Shown: positions 56,827-64,000 of the stretch, one piece after another
Numbering within the stretch: the stretch's first letter is position 1
Layout of the letters: each line of letters starts with the position of its first letter
NCBI RefSeq assembly: GCF_032681285.1
Contig: NZ_CP136336.1
Span: 1,971,001 to 2,035,000 of the forward strand
Direction: 5' to 3'
DNA from: Piscinibacter gummiphilus
GTDB taxonomy: Bacteria; Pseudomonadota; Gammaproteobacteria; Burkholderiales; Burkholderiaceae_C
Length of the DNA: 64,000 bases
Program-made: the position numbers and the translations under genes
Notes under the pieces: model-generated
Seen by the model: only the letters and a program-made list of their open reading frames with translations
What the model was told of the DNA's origin: nothing
Databases searched by the model: none

Positions 56827-58263
56827 ATGCGACCCAGCTTCGACGAGATGCAGGCCACCAGCACCAGCGTGCGAGACCACTACCGGGTCTACGACCGTTG
56901 GCTGGCGCAGCAGCCCCGCGATGTGATGCGCTCGCGGCGTGAAGAAGCCGAGATGATCTTCCGCCGCGTGGGCATCACCTTCGCGGTCTACGGCGCGAAA
57001 GACGAAGACGGCTCCGGCACCGAGCGGCTCATTCCCTTCGACCTGATTCCGCGCGTCATCCCCGCGGCCGAGTGGACCGAGATGGAGAAGGGCCTCACGC
57101 AGCGCGTGACCGCGCTCAACCGCTTCATCCACGACGTCTACCACGAGCAGGAGATCATCCGAGCCGGCATCGTGCCCGCCGACCAGATCTTCAAGAACGC
57201 GCAGTTCCGGCCCGAGATGATGGGCGTCGACGTACCCGGCGGCGTCTATTCGCACATCAGCGGCATCGACATCGTGCGTGCGGCCAATGCCGACGGCAGC
57301 GGCAGCTACTACGTGCTCGAAGACAACCTGCGGGTGCCCAGCGGCGTGAGCTACATGCTGGAGAACCGCAAGATGATGATGCGGCTCTTCCCCGAGCTCT
57401 TCAGCCAGCATCGCGTGGCGCCGGTCGCGCATTACCCCGACCTGCTGCTCGAGACGCTGCGGGGCGTGGCGCCCGCGGCCGTCAACGACCCGACGGTCGT
57501 CGTGCTCACCCCCGGCATGTACAACAGCGCGTACTTCGAGCACGCCTTCCTCGCCCAGCAGATGGGCGTGGAGCTGGTCGAGGGGCAAGACCTCTTCGTC
57601 AAGGACAACTTCGTCTACATGCGCACCACGCAGGGCCCGAAGCGGGTCGACGTGATCTACCGCCGTGTCGACGACGACTTCCTCGACCCGCTGGCCTTCC
57701 GCGCCGATTCCACGCTCGGCTGCGCGGGCCTGCTGAGTGTGTACCGCGCCGGCAACGTGACGCTGTCGAACGCCATCGGCACCGGCGTGGCCGACGACAA
57801 GTCGATCTACCCCTACGTGCCCAAGATGATCGAGTTCTACCTGGGCGAGAAACCAATCCTCAACAACGTGCCCACGCACCTGTGCCGCGAGGAAGAAGAC
57901 CTCAAGTACGTGCTCGACCACCTGCCCGAACTCGTGGTGAAGGAAGTGCACGGCGCCGGCGGCTACGGCATGCTCGTCGGCCCCGCGGCCACCAAGGCCG
58001 AGATCGCCGACTTCCGCAAGGCGCTCGAAGCCAACCCCGCCGGCTACATCGCGCAGCCGACGCTGAGCCTGTCCACCTGCCCCACCTTCGTCGAAAGCGG
58101 CATCGCGCCGCGCCACATCGACCTGCGGCCCTTCGTGCTCTCGGGCAAGGAGGTGCAGATGGTGCCCGGCGGGCTCACGCGCGTGGCTCTGAAGGAAGGC
58201 TCCCTCGTCGTCAATTCGTCGCAGGGCGGTGGTACCAAGGACACATGGGTGTTGGAGGCCTGA
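56827..58263 (+). CDS. Circularly permuted ATP-grasp protein
   Basis: Predicted ATP-dependent carboxylate-amine (peptide) ligase of 478 residues, of the CP_ATP-grasp/DUF404-DUF407 group (COG2308). The ATG at 56827 is preceded by GAGGAGAC. Characteristic segments are [22 protein letters not shown] (about 97-118), [36 protein letters not shown], the nucleotide-binding [18 protein letters not shown] and [14 protein letters not shown] near the C-terminus. Its stop is one base before the alpha-E gene. In other genomes this family sits with alpha-E and transglutaminase genes, and sometimes with the Anbu proteasome-like peptidase. The substrate is unknown. Confidence 0.92.
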   Translation: MRPSFDEMQATSTSVRDHYRVYDRWLAQQPRDVMRSRREEAEMIFRRVGITFAVYGAKDEDGSGTERLIPFDLIPRVIPAAEWTEMEKGLTQRVTALNRFIHDVYHEQEIIRAGIVPADQIFKNAQFRPEMMGVDVPGGVYSHISGIDIVRAANADGSGSYYVLEDNLRVPSGVSYMLENRKMMMRLFPELFSQHRVAPVAHYPDLLLETLRGVAPAAVNDPTVVVLTPGMYNSAYFEHAFLAQQMGVELVEGQDLFVKDNFVYMRTTQGPKRVDVIYRRVDDDFLDPLAFRADSTLGCAGLLSVYRAGNVTLSNAIGTGVADDKSIYPYVPKMIEFYLGEKPILNNVPTHLCREEEDLKYVLDHLPELVVKEVHGAGGYGMLVGPAATKAEIADFRKALEANPAGYIAQPTLSLSTCPTFVESGIAPRHIDLRPFVLSGKEVQMVPGGLTRVALKEGSLVVNSSQGGGTKDTWVLEA

Positions 58264-58264
58264 A

Positions 58265-59239
58265 ATGCTGTCAAGAACTGCTGACCACCTCTTCTGGATG
58301 GCGCGCTACATGGAGCGCGCCGAGAACACCGCACGCATGCTCGACGTCAACTACCAGACGTCGTTGCTGCCGCAGTCGGCCGACGCCGCCGAGAACGGCT
58401 GGCGCGGCCTCTTGAGCATCTCGGAACTGAGCCACGACTACACCACCCGCTATGGCGAGGTCGACGCCCGCAAGGTGATGAGCTACATGGTGAGCGACGA
58501 GAAGAACCCGTCGAGCATCTACAACTGCCTGCTCGCCGCCCGTGAGAACGCACGTGCCGTGCGGGGCACGCTCACCACCGAGGTATGGGAGACGCAGAAC
58601 CAGACCTGGATCGAGTTCCAGCGCATGCTGCGCAACAAGGCCTTCGAACGCGACCCGGGCGATGCCTTCGAGTGGGTGAAGTTCCGCTCGCACCTCTCGC
58701 GCGGCGTGACGGTGGGCACCATGCTGCAGGACGAAGCCTTCCACTTCCTGCGCATCGGCAGCTTCCTTGAGCGCGCCGACAACACCGCCCGCATGCTCGA
58801 CGTGAAGTTCCACGCGGTCGAGAGCGAGTTCTACGGCGCGGGCACCGGCAATGGCGCCGCCTCGCGCGACCAGGAGTACGACTTCTATCACTGGTCGGCG
58901 ATCCTGCGCTCGGTGTCCGGCTTCGAGGTCTACCGCAAGGCGTATCGCAACGTGATCCGGCCCGAGAAGGTGGCGGAGCTTCTGATCCTGCGCGCCGACA
59001 TGCCGCGCTCGCTTGCCTGCTGCATGGACGAGGTCGTTGCCAACCTCAAGCGGGTGGCCAACGAGCAATCGCACGAGACGCTGCGGCGCGCCGGCCGCCT
59101 GCAGTCTGACCTGCGCTTCGGCCGCATCGACGAGATCCTCGCGACCGGGCTGCACGCCTTCCTCAGCCAGTTCCTCGAACGCGTGGGCACGCTGGGGGTG
59201 GGCATCAGCCGTGACTTCCTCGTGCCCGTCGCCGCCTGA
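58265..59239 (+). CDS. Alpha-E domain protein
   Basis: All-helical protein of 324 residues (COG2307, DUF403). It opens with the hallmark MLSRTADHLFWMARYMERAENTARMLDV, a motif repeated as FLRIGSFLERADNTARMLDVK near 170-190, showing internal two-fold repetition. Conserved Arg, Glu and Asp in these helices probably form the active or binding site. It always accompanies the ATP-grasp partner and is thought to work with it; its biochemistry is unknown. It starts one base after the ATP-grasp stop, so the two are translationally linked. Confidence 0.93.
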   Translation: MLSRTADHLFWMARYMERAENTARMLDVNYQTSLLPQSADAAENGWRGLLSISELSHDYTTRYGEVDARKVMSYMVSDEKNPSSIYNCLLAARENARAVRGTLTTEVWETQNQTWIEFQRMLRNKAFERDPGDAFEWVKFRSHLSRGVTVGTMLQDEAFHFLRIGSFLERADNTARMLDVKFHAVESEFYGAGTGNGAASRDQEYDFYHWSAILRSVSGFEVYRKAYRNVIRPEKVAELLILRADMPRSLACCMDEVVANLKRVANEQSHETLRRAGRLQSDLRFGRIDEILATGLHAFLSQFLERVGTLGVGISRDFLVPVAA

Positions 59240-59254
59240 CGTGAGACGTGCTGG

Positions 59255-60097
59255 ATGAAACTCAGCATCCAACACGTCACGCACTACGACTACAGCGCGC
59301 CGCTGCAGTACGCCCTGCAGTCGCTGTGCCTCACACCGCAGGGGAGCGCGCACCAGACGGTGCACGAGTGGTCGGTGAGCGCGCCGGCACCGCTGCACGC
59401 GCAGCGCGACGGCTACGGCAACCTGGCCCACACCTGGAGCCTGGCGCGGCGCAGCTACGGCAGCGCGGTGCGCGCGGGCGGCACGGTGGAGACGCACGCC
59501 TCGCCCTGGCTGGTGGACCAGGCCACGCCCAGCCAGCTCTACCTGCGCAGCACGCCGCTCACCGCCGCCGACGAGCGGCTGAAGTCTCTCGGCCGTGTGC
59601 ACCTCGCCGACGGGGTGAGCGAGGCCTCGGCGATGGCGCTGGCGCACGCCGTGCTGAAACGCGTGCGCTACCAGCCGGGCATGACCGATGTGCAGACCAC
59701 GGCGCAGCAGGCCTGGGAGCAGGGCGTCGGCGTGTGCCAGGACCATGCCCACGTCTACCTCGCCGCCTGCCGTGCCAATGGCGTGGCCGCACGTTACGTG
59801 AGTGGCTATTTCTACGCGCCCGATGCGCCGCACCTCGCAAGCCATGCGTGGGTCGACGTGTGCGTCGACACCAATGCCTGCCGCTGGCTCAGCGTCGACA
59901 TCACCCACGGCTGCCTGATGGACGAGCGCCACGTGCGCCTGGCCGTCGGCCTCGACTACGCCGCCTGTTCGCCCATCCGCGGCGTGCGCGAAGGTGGTGG
60001 TGACGAAACCATGCGCGTGCGCATCGACATCCGCCAAGCCGGCGAACCCGCCGCGCCTCCTTTTTCTCAGCAGCAGACCCAAGCCCCGGAGCCCTGA
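59255..60097 (+). CDS. Transglutaminase-like protein
   Basis: Papain-fold protein of 280 residues (COG1305) with an N-terminal beta domain (about 1-90; QHVTHYDYSAPLQYALQSLCLTPQ, the Bact_transglu_N type). The catalytic domain has an intact triad: Cys161 in GVGVCQDHAH, His197 in ASHAWVDV and Asp215 in LSVDITHG. Such enzymes cleave or transfer amide bonds. No signal peptide is present, so it should act in the cytoplasm like its ATP-grasp neighbour. It starts 15 bases after the alpha-E gene and its TGA abuts the ATG of the next gene. Confidence 0.93.
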   Translation: MKLSIQHVTHYDYSAPLQYALQSLCLTPQGSAHQTVHEWSVSAPAPLHAQRDGYGNLAHTWSLARRSYGSAVRAGGTVETHASPWLVDQATPSQLYLRSTPLTAADERLKSLGRVHLADGVSEASAMALAHAVLKRVRYQPGMTDVQTTAQQAWEQGVGVCQDHAHVYLAACRANGVAARYVSGYFYAPDAPHLASHAWVDVCVDTNACRWLSVDITHGCLMDERHVRLAVGLDYAACSPIRGVREGGGDETMRVRIDIRQAGEPAAPPFSQQQTQAPEP

Positions 60098-63000
60098 ATG
60101 TCCATCCACGTCGCGCTCAACCACGTGACCCACTATCGGTACGACCGGCCGATCAACCTGGGGCCGCAGGTGGTGCGGCTGCGCCCGGCGCCGCACTCGC
60201 GCACGCGCATCCTCAGCTACTCGATGCGCGTCGAGCCCGCCACGCACTTCATCAACTGGCAGCAGGACCCGCAGAACAACTACCTCGCGCGCCTCGTCTT
60301 CCCTGACAAGACCACGAGCTTTTGCATCGAGATCGACCTCGTGGCCGAGATGTCGGTGCTCAACCCGTTCGATTTCTTCCTCGAACCGTCGGCCGAGAAT
60401 TTCCCGTTCACGTATGACGAATCGCTCGCGCACGAGCTGGCGCCGTACCGGGTGAAGGGTGAGCTCACGCCGGCGCTCGCAAAGTACCTCGCGAGCATCC
60501 CGCGCGAGAAGAAGCAGACCACCAACTTCCTGGTCGAACTCAACCAGCGTCTGCAAGGCGACATCGGCTACCTCATCCGCATGGAGCCCGGCGTGCAGAC
60601 GCCGGAGGAGACGCTCACCAAGAAGAGCGGCTCATGCCGCGATTCGGGCTGGCTGCTGGTGCAGATCCTGCGGCACCTGGGCCTCGCGGCGCGCTTCGTT
60701 TCGGGCTACCTGATCCAGCTCAAGAGCGACGTGAAGTCGCTCGACGGCCCGAGCGGCACCGAGGTCGACTTCACCGACCTGCACGCCTGGTGCGAGGTCT
60801 ACCTGCCGGGCGCCGGCTGGATCGGCCTCGACCCGACTTCGGGCCTTCTCGCCGGCGAAGGCCACATCCCGCTCGCATGCTCGCCCGACCCCTCGTCGGC
60901 CGCGCCCGTGACGGGCGCGCTCGACGAATGCGAGACCGAGTTCGAGCACCACATGAAGGTCACCCGCGTTTGGGAAGCGCCGCGCGTGACGCTGCCCTAC
61001 ACCGACGCGCAGTGGGCCGACATCGAAGCCCTCGGCCACGAGGTCGACGCCGACCTGCGCCGCCACGACGTGCGCCTCACGCAGGGCGGCGAGCCCACCT
61101 TCGTCTCGGTCGACGACCGCGACGGCGCCGAATGGAACACCGAAGCCCTCGGCCCCACCAAGCGCGTGCTGGCCGCCGACCTGATGGACAAGCTGCGCGC
61201 CAAATACGGCGACGGCGGCCTGCTGCACTACGGGCAGGGCAAGTGGTACCCCGGCGAGCAGCTGCCGCGCTGGTCACTCAACCTCTTCTGGCGCAAGGAC
61301 CGCGAGCCGATCTGGGCCAACCCCGAGCTTTTCGCGAGCGAGCACCACGACTACGGCATCACCGACGTCAAGGCGCAGCAGTTCCTCTCCGGTGTGGCCA
61401 AGCGGCTGGCCCTGGACCCGAAGTACGTGTTCCCGGCGTATGAAGACGTCTGGTACTACCTGTGGCGCGAGCGCAAGCTGCCGACCAACGTCGACCCTTT
61501 CGATGCGCGCCTGTCCGACGAGCTGGAGCGCGATCGCATCCGCAAGGTCTTCTCGCAAGGGCTCGACAAGGTCGTGGGCCACGTGCTCCCGGTGCTGCGC
61601 AACCCGACCGGCGCCACGCGCTGGCAGACGGGCCCCTGGTTCCTGCGCAGCGAGCGCTGCTACCTCGTGCCCGGCGATTCACCGCTCGGCTATCGGCTCC
61701 CGCTCGACTCGCAGCCCTGGGCTTCGTCGGCCGATTACCCGTGGACGCACCAGCCCGACCAGACGCAGCCTTTTGCGCCGTTGCCGCCGTACCGGCGCTT
61801 GCGCTATGCGATGGCCGATCAAGAGCCGGGCGCAACGGCTGCGTGGCAGGAGCCGGCGACCACGGGCTCGACCTTCGGTGAACGCTCGCGCGCAGCGCTG
61901 AACGGCAAGGCCGCCGGTGCCACCGCGACCACGGCCCAGGAGGCGCCTCGCGCGCCGACACGCTTCGAGTCGGCCGGCTGGATCACCCGCACCGCGATGT
62001 GCGCCGAGCCGCGCAACGGGCGGCTCTACGTCTTCATGCCGCCGACCTCGGCGCTGGAGGACTACCTCGAGCTCGTCGCCGCCATCGAAGACACCGCCGC
62101 CGAGATGAAGCTGCCGGTGATCCTCGAAGGCTACGAGCCGCCGAAGGACCCGCGCCTGTCGACGCTGCGCGTGACGCCCGACCCCGGCGTGATCGAAGTC
62201 AACATCCACCCGGCGCACAGCTGGGAAGAGCTCGTCGACCAGACGACGCACCTCTACCAGGCCGCACACGAAACGCGCCTGTCGACCGAGAAGTTCATGG
62301 TCGACGGCCGCCACACCGGCACCGGCGGCGGCAACCACTTCGTGCTCGGTGGCGCGACGGTGGCCGACTCGCCCTTCCTGCGCCGGCCCGACCTGCTCGC
62401 GAGCATGGTGGCCTACTGGCACAACCACCCAGCGCTGAGCTATCTCTTCTCGGGCCTCTTCATCGGCCCGACGAGCCAGGCGCCGCGCATCGACGAGGCG
62501 CGCAACGACTCGGTCTACGAGATCGAGATCGCCTTCGCCGAGTTGCAGCGCAAGACGGCCGAGGGGCCGGGCGCATGCCCGCCGTGGCTGATCGACCGCC
62601 TGCTGCGCAACCTCCTGATCGACGTCACCGGCAACACCCACCGTGCCGAGTTCTGCATCGACAAGCTCTACTCGCCCGACGGCCCCACCGGCCGACTGGG
62701 GCTGCTCGAGATGCGTGCCTTCGAGATGCCGCCGCATGCGCGCATGAGCCTCACGCAGCAGCTCCTGATGCGCTCGCTCGTGAGCCGCTTCTGGCAGCAG
62801 CCCTATCAGCCGCAGCGCCTGAAGCGCTGGGGCACCGAGTTGCACGACCGCTTCATGCTGCCGCACTTCGTGTGGCAAGACCTGTGCGACGTGGTCGAGG
62901 AGCTCAACCAGTTCGGCTACGCGATGAAGCCCGAGTGGTTTGCGCCGCACCTCAACTTCCGCTTCCCGCGCCTGGGTGACTTCAACGCGATGGGCGTCGA

Positions 63001-63511
63001 CGTGGAGCTGCGCCTCGCGCTTGAACCCTGGCATGTGATGGGCGAGGAGGGCGCACCCGGCGGCACGGTGCGCTTCGTCGATTCGTCGGTGGAGCGCGTG
63101 CAGCTCAAGGCCACCGGGCTGGTGAGCGACCGCCACGTGCTCACCTGCAACGGCCGCGTGGTGCCGATGCAGCCCACCGGCAAGGTGGGGGAGTTCGTGG
63201 CTGCCGTCCGCTACCGGGCCTGGGCGCCGCCCTCGGCCCTGCACCCGACCATCGGCGTGCACGCGCCGCTCACCTTCGACCTCGTCGACAGCTGGATGGG
63301 CCGCTCGCTCGGCGGCTGCCAGTACCACGTGGCCCACCCGGGCGGGCGCAACTACGACACCGCGCCGGTCAACGCCTATGAGGCCGAGGCGCGGCGCCTG
63401 GCGCGCTTCTTCCGCATTGGCCACACGCCGGGCTCCATGCGCGTGCCGAAGGAAGAGCGCAACCCGAACTTCCCGTTCACGCTCGACCTGCGGCGCGCCG
63501 TGCACGAGTAG
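60098..63511 (+). CDS. Transglutaminase-DUF2126 amidoligase fusion
   Basis: Large protein of 1137 residues (COG4196). The N-terminal 290 residues repeat the transglutaminase architecture of the preceding gene, with Cys180 (GSCRDS), His229 (DLHAWCEV) and Asp245 (GLDPTSG). The remainder is the DUF2126 domain, classed in Pfam as a putative amidoligase. It contains the acidic and glycine-rich segments RLTQGGEPTFVSVDDRDGAEWN, VEVNIHPAHSWEEL, DGRHTGTGGGNHFVLGG and LEMRAFEMPPHARMSLTQQLLMRSLV, typical of a GCS2/glutamine-synthetase-like fold. Ligase and hydrolase activities in one chain suggest editing or recycling of an amide-linked conjugate. It is the last gene of the cluster; a terminator follows at 63557. 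Confidence 0.93.
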   Translation: MSIHVALNHVTHYRYDRPINLGPQVVRLRPAPHSRTRILSYSMRVEPATHFINWQQDPQNNYLARLVFPDKTTSFCIEIDLVAEMSVLNPFDFFLEPSAENFPFTYDESLAHELAPYRVKGELTPALAKYLASIPREKKQTTNFLVELNQRLQGDIGYLIRMEPGVQTPEETLTKKSGSCRDSGWLLVQILRHLGLAARFVSGYLIQLKSDVKSLDGPSGTEVDFTDLHAWCEVYLPGAGWIGLDPTSGLLAGEGHIPLACSPDPSSAAPVTGALDECETEFEHHMKVTRVWEAPRVTLPYTDAQWADIEALGHEVDADLRRHDVRLTQGGEPTFVSVDDRDGAEWNTEALGPTKRVLAADLMDKLRAKYGDGGLLHYGQGKWYPGEQLPRWSLNLFWRKDREPIWANPELFASEHHDYGITDVKAQQFLSGVAKRLALDPKYVFPAYEDVWYYLWRERKLPTNVDPFDARLSDELERDRIRKVFSQGLDKVVGHVLPVLRNPTGATRWQTGPWFLRSERCYLVPGDSPLGYRLPLDSQPWASSADYPWTHQPDQTQPFAPLPPYRRLRYAMADQEPGATAAWQEPATTGSTFGERSRAALNGKAAGATATTAQEAPRAPTRFESAGWITRTAMCAEPRNGRLYVFMPPTSALEDYLELVAAIEDTAAEMKLPVILEGYEPPKDPRLSTLRVTPDPGVIEVNIHPAHSWEELVDQTTHLYQAAHETRLSTEKFMVDGRHTGTGGGNHFVLGGATVADSPFLRRPDLLASMVAYWHNHPALSYLFSGLFIGPTSQAPRIDEARNDSVYEIEIAFAELQRKTAEGPGACPPWLIDRLLRNLLIDVTGNTHRAEFCIDKLYSPDGPTGRLGLLEMRAFEMPPHARMSLTQQLLMRSLVSRFWQQPYQPQRLKRWGTELHDRFMLPHFVWQDLCDVVEELNQFGYAMKPEWFAPHLNFRFPRLGDFNAMGVDVELRLALEPWHVMGEEGAPGGTVRFVDSSVERVQLKATGLVSDRHVLTCNGRVVPMQPTGKVGEFVAAVRYRAWAPPSALHPTIGVHAPLTFDLVDSWMGRSLGGCQYHVAHPGGRNYDTAPVNAYEAEARRLARFFRIGHTPGSMRVPKEERNPNFPFTLDLRRAVHE

Positions 63512-63556
63512 GCGGTACTGCGCTGCTGCACCGGCAGCGCCATCGTTCGATACCCC

Positions 63557-63584
63557 GGCCCGCCCCCCAAAGGCGGGCCTTTTT
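63557..63584 (+). terminator. Rho-independent terminator of the ATP-grasp/transglutaminase cluster
   Basis: GGCCCGCC (63557-63564) pairs with GGCGGGCC (63572-63579), with a 7-base loop and a TTTTT tail. It separates the cluster from the next gene. Confidence 0.92.
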
Positions 63585-63601
63585 CATCGAGGCCCCACCT
63601 C

Positions 63602-63607
63602 CATAAT
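63602..63607 (+). promoter_or_regulatory. Candidate -10 of the DUF2339-like gene
   Basis: CATAAT, then CGGCCGCC, 29 bases before the ATG. A purine-rich AGGGGGAGAC (63622-63631) provides a normal ribosome binding site. Confidence 0.5.
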
Positions 63608-63636
63608 CGGCCGCCAACAAGGCAGGGGGAGACACG

Positions 63637-64000
63637 ATGATGTTCATCTTCGGTGTGATCGGTGCGGTGCTCGGTTTGCTGATGGGCGAACTGATCGGCG
63701 GGCTGATCGGGTTGGGCGTCGGCATCGGGATTGCGTCGATGCTGAAGAAGAGCGATGCGTCGGCATCTGCGAAAGACGCACCCCCTGCTGCCGTCAAACC
63801 ACCCGCCCCCGCAGCCGTTCCGATGGAAACGCGGGTCGCGCGACTGGAGCAGGAGGTCGCCCTGCTGCGGGCCGAGGTGAAGCGCCTCTCCAGCGCGCCA
63901 CCGGCTGCGGTGACGAGCAAGGTCGCCGAGCCGGCCGAGGAGCCGATGGCGTTCGACCTGCCCGATCTGGAACCCGCCGCACCTGCGCCGCTGCCGGCAC
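63637..64000 (+). CDS. DUF2339-like membrane protein, N-terminal part
   Basis: Open to the right edge of the window; 121 codons are visible. The start is ATG at 63637 or the next codon. A Gly-rich hydrophobic segment (FIFGVIGAVLGLLMGELIGGLIGLGVGIGIA) is followed by a Pro/Ala linker, a short coiled coil (METRVARLEQEVALLRAEVKRL) and another low-complexity linker. This N-terminal pattern is typical of the DUF2339 family of large polytopic membrane proteins of unknown function. The assignment rests only on this segment. Confidence 0.7.
   Translation, partial: MMFIFGVIGAVLGLLMGELIGGLIGLGVGIGIASMLKKSDASASAKDAPPAAVKPPAPAAVPMETRVARLEQEVALLRAEVKRLSSAPPAAVTSKVAEPAEEPMAFDLPDLEPAAPAPLPA

Noticed and set aside
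53812..58116. Very long minus-strand open frame antisense to comEC and the ATP-grasp gene
   Set aside because: Only its last 152 codons (RidA family) show a recognisable protein. The rest is His/Arg/Ala-rich composition typical of antisense frames in GC-rich DNA.

Overview
The window is GC-rich, densely packed chromosomal DNA. It has no insertion sequence, prophage, CRISPR array or rRNA operon that I can recognise, and no gene-free stretch longer than about 250 bases. The gene content points to a denitrifying betaproteobacterium of the order Burkholderiales, perhaps near the Rubrivivax/Leptothrix/Methylibium group: cytochrome cd1 nitrite reductase, BamC, ParC/ParE of betaproteobacterial type, an LpxO-like lipid A hydroxylase, and KdtA/WaaC next to an AlgC-type mutase. 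The family assignments are firm; the genus is a guess.

Layout. 0.1-2 kb: hybrid sensor kinase with duplicated PAS domains. 2-7.4 kb: denitrification island with a TonB-dependent receptor divergent from nirS, a half-length d1-propeller-like protein, and a DNR-type Crp/Fnr regulator. FNR-type boxes precede both nirS and the regulator. 7.4-9.7 kb: orphan ParA-like ATPase and an MFS carrier. 9.7-13.4 kb (minus): Ada-AlkA, Ogt, EamA exporter and arylamine N-acetyltransferase, with overlapping or nearly touching reading frames. 13.5-17.2 kb: mutase, WaaC and KdtA for LPS core. 17.2-24.4 kb (minus): TetR, HlyD-type adaptor, RND pump, Pcm and TolC, a complete tripartite efflux system with its likely repressor. 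24.5-30.7 kb: UppP, TrmB, a serine hydrolase, the LpxO-like hydroxylase, a hexapeptide acyltransferase, tRNA-Gly(CCC) and a degenerate GGDEF protein.

30.7-39.5 kb: succinate-semialdehyde dehydrogenase, alaS, a small secreted protein, coaBC-dut, a SlyD-like isomerase, a RoxA-like ribosomal oxygenase and an unknown protein. 39.6-45.6 kb: Ala-rich lipoprotein, then minus-strand operons (dapA-bamC-metallo-hydrolase, and MFS-41-aa peptide-SDR-methyltransferase). 45.6-52.9 kb: parE, a membrane protein, a lytic transglycosylase, parC and an MFS_3 exporter. 52.9-56.7 kb: small basic protein, DsbB, RidA and ComEC.

56.8-63.5 kb: four tightly packed genes (circularly permuted ATP-grasp, alpha-E protein, transglutaminase, and a transglutaminase-DUF2126 amidoligase fusion). 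These encode two predicted amide-forming ligases and two intact Cys-His-Asp transglutaminase-like domains. No substrate is known for this combination, and it is the best candidate here for an undescribed biochemical system. A DUF2339-like membrane protein runs off the right edge.

Recurring regulatory themes, all inferred by eye: FNR/DNR boxes placed as class II activator sites, and several genes whose best -10 element lies only 6-9 bases before an ATG that lacks a ribosome binding site. The second pattern suggests leaderless or near-leaderless mRNAs.
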